Source of the DNA: Sinonovacula constricta
Taxonomy: Eukaryota; Mollusca; Bivalvia; Cardiida; Solecurtidae
Reading direction: 5' to 3'
DNA: 64,000 nucleotides
Assembly (NCBI GenBank): GCA_007844125.1
Contig: CM017573.1
Coordinates: 11,545,940-11,609,939, forward strand
Shown: positions 61,446-64,000 of the stretch, one piece after another
Layout: each line of letters begins with the position of its first letter
Numbering within the stretch: the first letter of the stretch is position 1
Translations under genes and position numbers: made by a program
Notes under the pieces: generated by a model
Seen by the model: only the letters and a program-made list of their open reading frames with translations
Told to the model about the DNA's origin: nothing
Database searches by the model: none

Positions 61446-61589
61446 AAAAATTGCAGATCTTACATCTTAAAACGTCAATAATGCATTCAATTTGTCGCAT
61501 GAGCTATACTCACTAAGATTTTAGGAATATAATTATGATGAGTTCCTATGAGCACTGCGACTTTTCAAAAGGCTCATGACAAAAGCATC

Positions 61590-61700
61590 CACATGCAAGC
61601 CAAATGAAACAGTGAAAACAAACCCGACAGTTACCGCGTTAGAACGGTGAGTCGTTAATATTGACCGACTGTGGTGCTTAAACCGGTTTTGCAGAGCTTA
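61590..61700 (+). repeat. Repeat F, copy 3 (inverted)
   Basis: On the plus strand it reads 'NPTVTALER', then a stop, then 'VVNIDRLWCLNRFCRA', matching the minus-strand frames of the copies at 20.1 and 20.8 kb. The DNA 'AAGCTCTGCAAAACCGGTTT' on minus matches the edge of copy 2. Confidence 0.65.
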
Positions 61701-61934
61701 TTCAATTTGATCAGCATCACTATCAAACAAAAGTGTATTAACGTATTTAAACTATGCATTGCATGCAATAGAATCGTCTGTAGGTTTGGCTTGTCTTCTT
61801 TTTAATCAGTTTCTACATAGCAAAAGAGGTGCCGTTACTTATTTATTCCTAGTGATGTTTTGATATTACAATACTATTTTATTAAATATATATTATTTTG
61901 TTTTTATATAACAAAATATAATTTTACTTTCGAA

Positions 61935-63260
61935 TACAGTACATACGCATATTCGATCACTGACATATAAGGCTCAGCTAGGTATTCATAACCGACAGCT
62001 ATATTTATGGTTGCTGTATTGAAGTTGCAGTCCGTAACAAGTGTGTTAACATAGCTATCATTGAGATCAATTGCGCTATCATTACGATCAATTAAAATTA
62101 AACAAAATGTGTTATTATCCACTTACTACAACATTAATTCACGATATTTAGGTAAAAAGTAGCACTTTGTCACAAACATGTTCGTCATGCGGTGAGTCAT
62201 AATGAAGAGAGTAATAAGTTGCACCATAACAATAGTCAGCTATATAGTTTTCCGTCGAAATACCTGTGACAAGTTACTGTTGTCATGCCAAAAGCCATTA
62301 TCAAAATTCAACAAGGGAAGCTGAATAAGTAAGCGACAATTTGCACACAAAGTTCTTTGAAACATGCTTAAGGGAAGTTTCGTTGAACTAAGCATATCCT
62401 GTGCATAAAGTATTAATGTTTAGGTAGATTAATTGTATGATAAATTAAATACACTCTTGTTACTATAATAATGACTTGCATAAATGTACAACAGTTAGCA
62501 AAAAATAACAAAGATATTGCGCTACTGTGGAAATTACCTTGTTATCATGGTTCAATATAAACGTACAGAGGAAAATGCTGCAATAAAGGGATAGCACTTA
62601 TCTTGAACGTTATTATTTCACACAATGCAATTTATATAACACACATATACATAAGTTAGAGGTACGATGTAGAATTACAAATTTCTTGCAATAATAACTG
62701 ATTGCATTAACAAATATGGTAAGATTATGACATGAATTGCGATAATGTCTCAACTCACCGAAAGATAAAGTGTTTATAACTTGTAACGTTGTCTCGATTC
62801 AGTCTTGTATTTTCCTTTATATAATAATTAAGTTCAAATGGTTGAAATTTAACGATAGCAGTAGCATGATCAACGTTCTTTTTCACTATCAGAATTAGAC
62901 AGAACATTGTGTGCATATGATTGTTCACCATGTTTGATTATAAGGTATGGACTTGCATTCATAAAATATCTGAATTTCTAGTCAAATTTTGCATTTACTT
63001 TTACTTTCTTTGTCAATCGTTTTCAACAATTGCAGCAATTAACTATAACTGTGACTATTTTTGTGGAAGTGTTTGCTCTCATAATTACGATGTAAAATAA
63101 AATGAAACACACATTTCTATTTATAAAAGGCCTGCACTGTGAATGTAGAACACAGATGTTCGTGGAATATGTGCGGGTAAAGATTGACGGCACATACATA
63201 TTTGAAATTGTTGAGATGTGATTATTTGTATAATATTTCTTTTTTTTTATTATAATACTA
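61935..63260 (+). repeat. Duplicon D' (second copy)
   Basis: The second copy of 55165-56625, in the same orientation. D and D' flank the B'-C' block. Confidence 0.8.
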
Positions 63261-64000
63261 TAACATCACTGCATCATTTTCAAAATAAACATACGCATAA
63301 ATTATCTTTCAATAAGCAATATATATCATTTATTGTATGATTATCGTACATATTATCATGAAACAGCAACAAACGTCGGCGTTGAACGCTTGATTTAACA
63401 TCAGAGAGAGCCAAAGCAAAGGCAGAAAAAGGCATGTTGAGTTCCGAGCTTCAGGCTAAAATGTATTTGCCAACTACATATTGTATACATAAGACCATTA
63501 AAATAAACAATACGACATAATAGTTGAGCCACAAGTTCCAAAAGTTAGATTCGGCTTTCTGTACTGAAGCCGTATTCCGAAGCATCTCCACATTACGCAG
63601 TTACCGTCACAAGACAGCAATTAACACGTGCTTGTGTAGCCCGACGGCGTTCGACTTATAGGTTTTTAGTTTATTTTAACTATTGTTAATTATTTATTTT
63701 AAGTTTTAATTAGAGGTTCAACTACCATCAGCTACATTGGCATCGTTTGCTCATCATCGCATAGTGGTTATAATGTTTCATATCTTTATTTACGTGCGTT
63801 GTATTTCTTTTGCGACTTTGTTATCTATCTACAGGTTCGTAACTTAAGCGATTCAATAATTGTAACAATCTTTTTTATGATACGGACAGAAATAAACAAA
63901 CACGATCGAATACGTTTAAAATACACGGTTATTATTAATAATGTTATGATAATAGTTTTGACAAACAATACAGAAGTAGCATATTCAAATATATGATATG
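63261..64000. other. No gene seen
   Basis: AT-rich end of the window. The last open frame (63799-63996) may run off the edge but shows no motif. Confidence 0.35.

Overview
The window looks like AT-rich, mostly non-coding DNA from an invertebrate animal, most likely a mollusc and probably a bivalve. This rests on spliced exons with GT/AG borders, several non-LTR retrotransposons, tRNA-derived SINEs, mariner and MULE relics, long tandem repeats and many microsatellites. There are no operons, ribosome-binding sites or bacterial-type genes. Nearly all open frames longer than 60 codons are chance, repeat artefacts or transposon relics. The species call is an inference; no host gene was recognised by name.

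Region 1-20 kb. A small host gene can be assembled on the minus strand: coding exons at 19447-19540 (ATG), 18610-18765, an optional 24-bp microexon at 18417-18440, 13919-14044 and 12705-12761, and perhaps a terminal exon at 2313-2350. Every intron in this model is phase 1 and all internal exons are multiples of 3. Its introns hold a full-length but decayed I/Nimb-like LINE with a perfect 10-bp target duplication (4731-9823), a SINE with a perfect 14-bp duplication (3852-4095), a 52-bp satellite (14649-15340) inside a wider degenerate repeat field, and a dead mariner (15763-16957). Two head-to-tail SINE copies lie at 637-1110. Two further candidate exons (2894-2980, 1450-1514) cannot yet be placed.

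Region 20-27 kb. A repeat that keeps the peptide NPTVTALERSVGNMD occurs twice here (20141-20345, 20771-20992) and once inverted at 61.6 kb. It is followed by a third, partial copy of duplicon A. Then comes a 3.74-kb DNA transposon (22872-26612) with inverted ends of about 150-165 bp and one decayed protein of about 930 codons. Its core looks like an RNase H fold with a C-x2-H motif, but I cannot assign the superfamily.

Region 27-64 kb. The main structure is an old tandem duplication. Segments A, B and C (27650-30425, 31505-32625, 39515-41477) recur in the same order and orientation as A', B' and C' (47235-50670, 57565-58640, 59170-60690). The B-C gap of the first copy contains a MULE with iterated 'GGACAAAAG' ends (33078-34825), a SINE and a LINE fragment. 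A' carries an insertion of about 840 bp with a 165-codon ORF. A further pair, D/D' (55165-56625, 61935-63260), flanks B'C'. Between the two duplicates lie a 1-kb minisatellite of 17-bp units (42262-43278), a cluster of TACGAT-like motifs and another LINE fragment (44450-45600).

The genes do not form a pathway. The window is one small gene of unknown function with large repeat-filled introns, followed by a duplicated, transposon-rich stretch.
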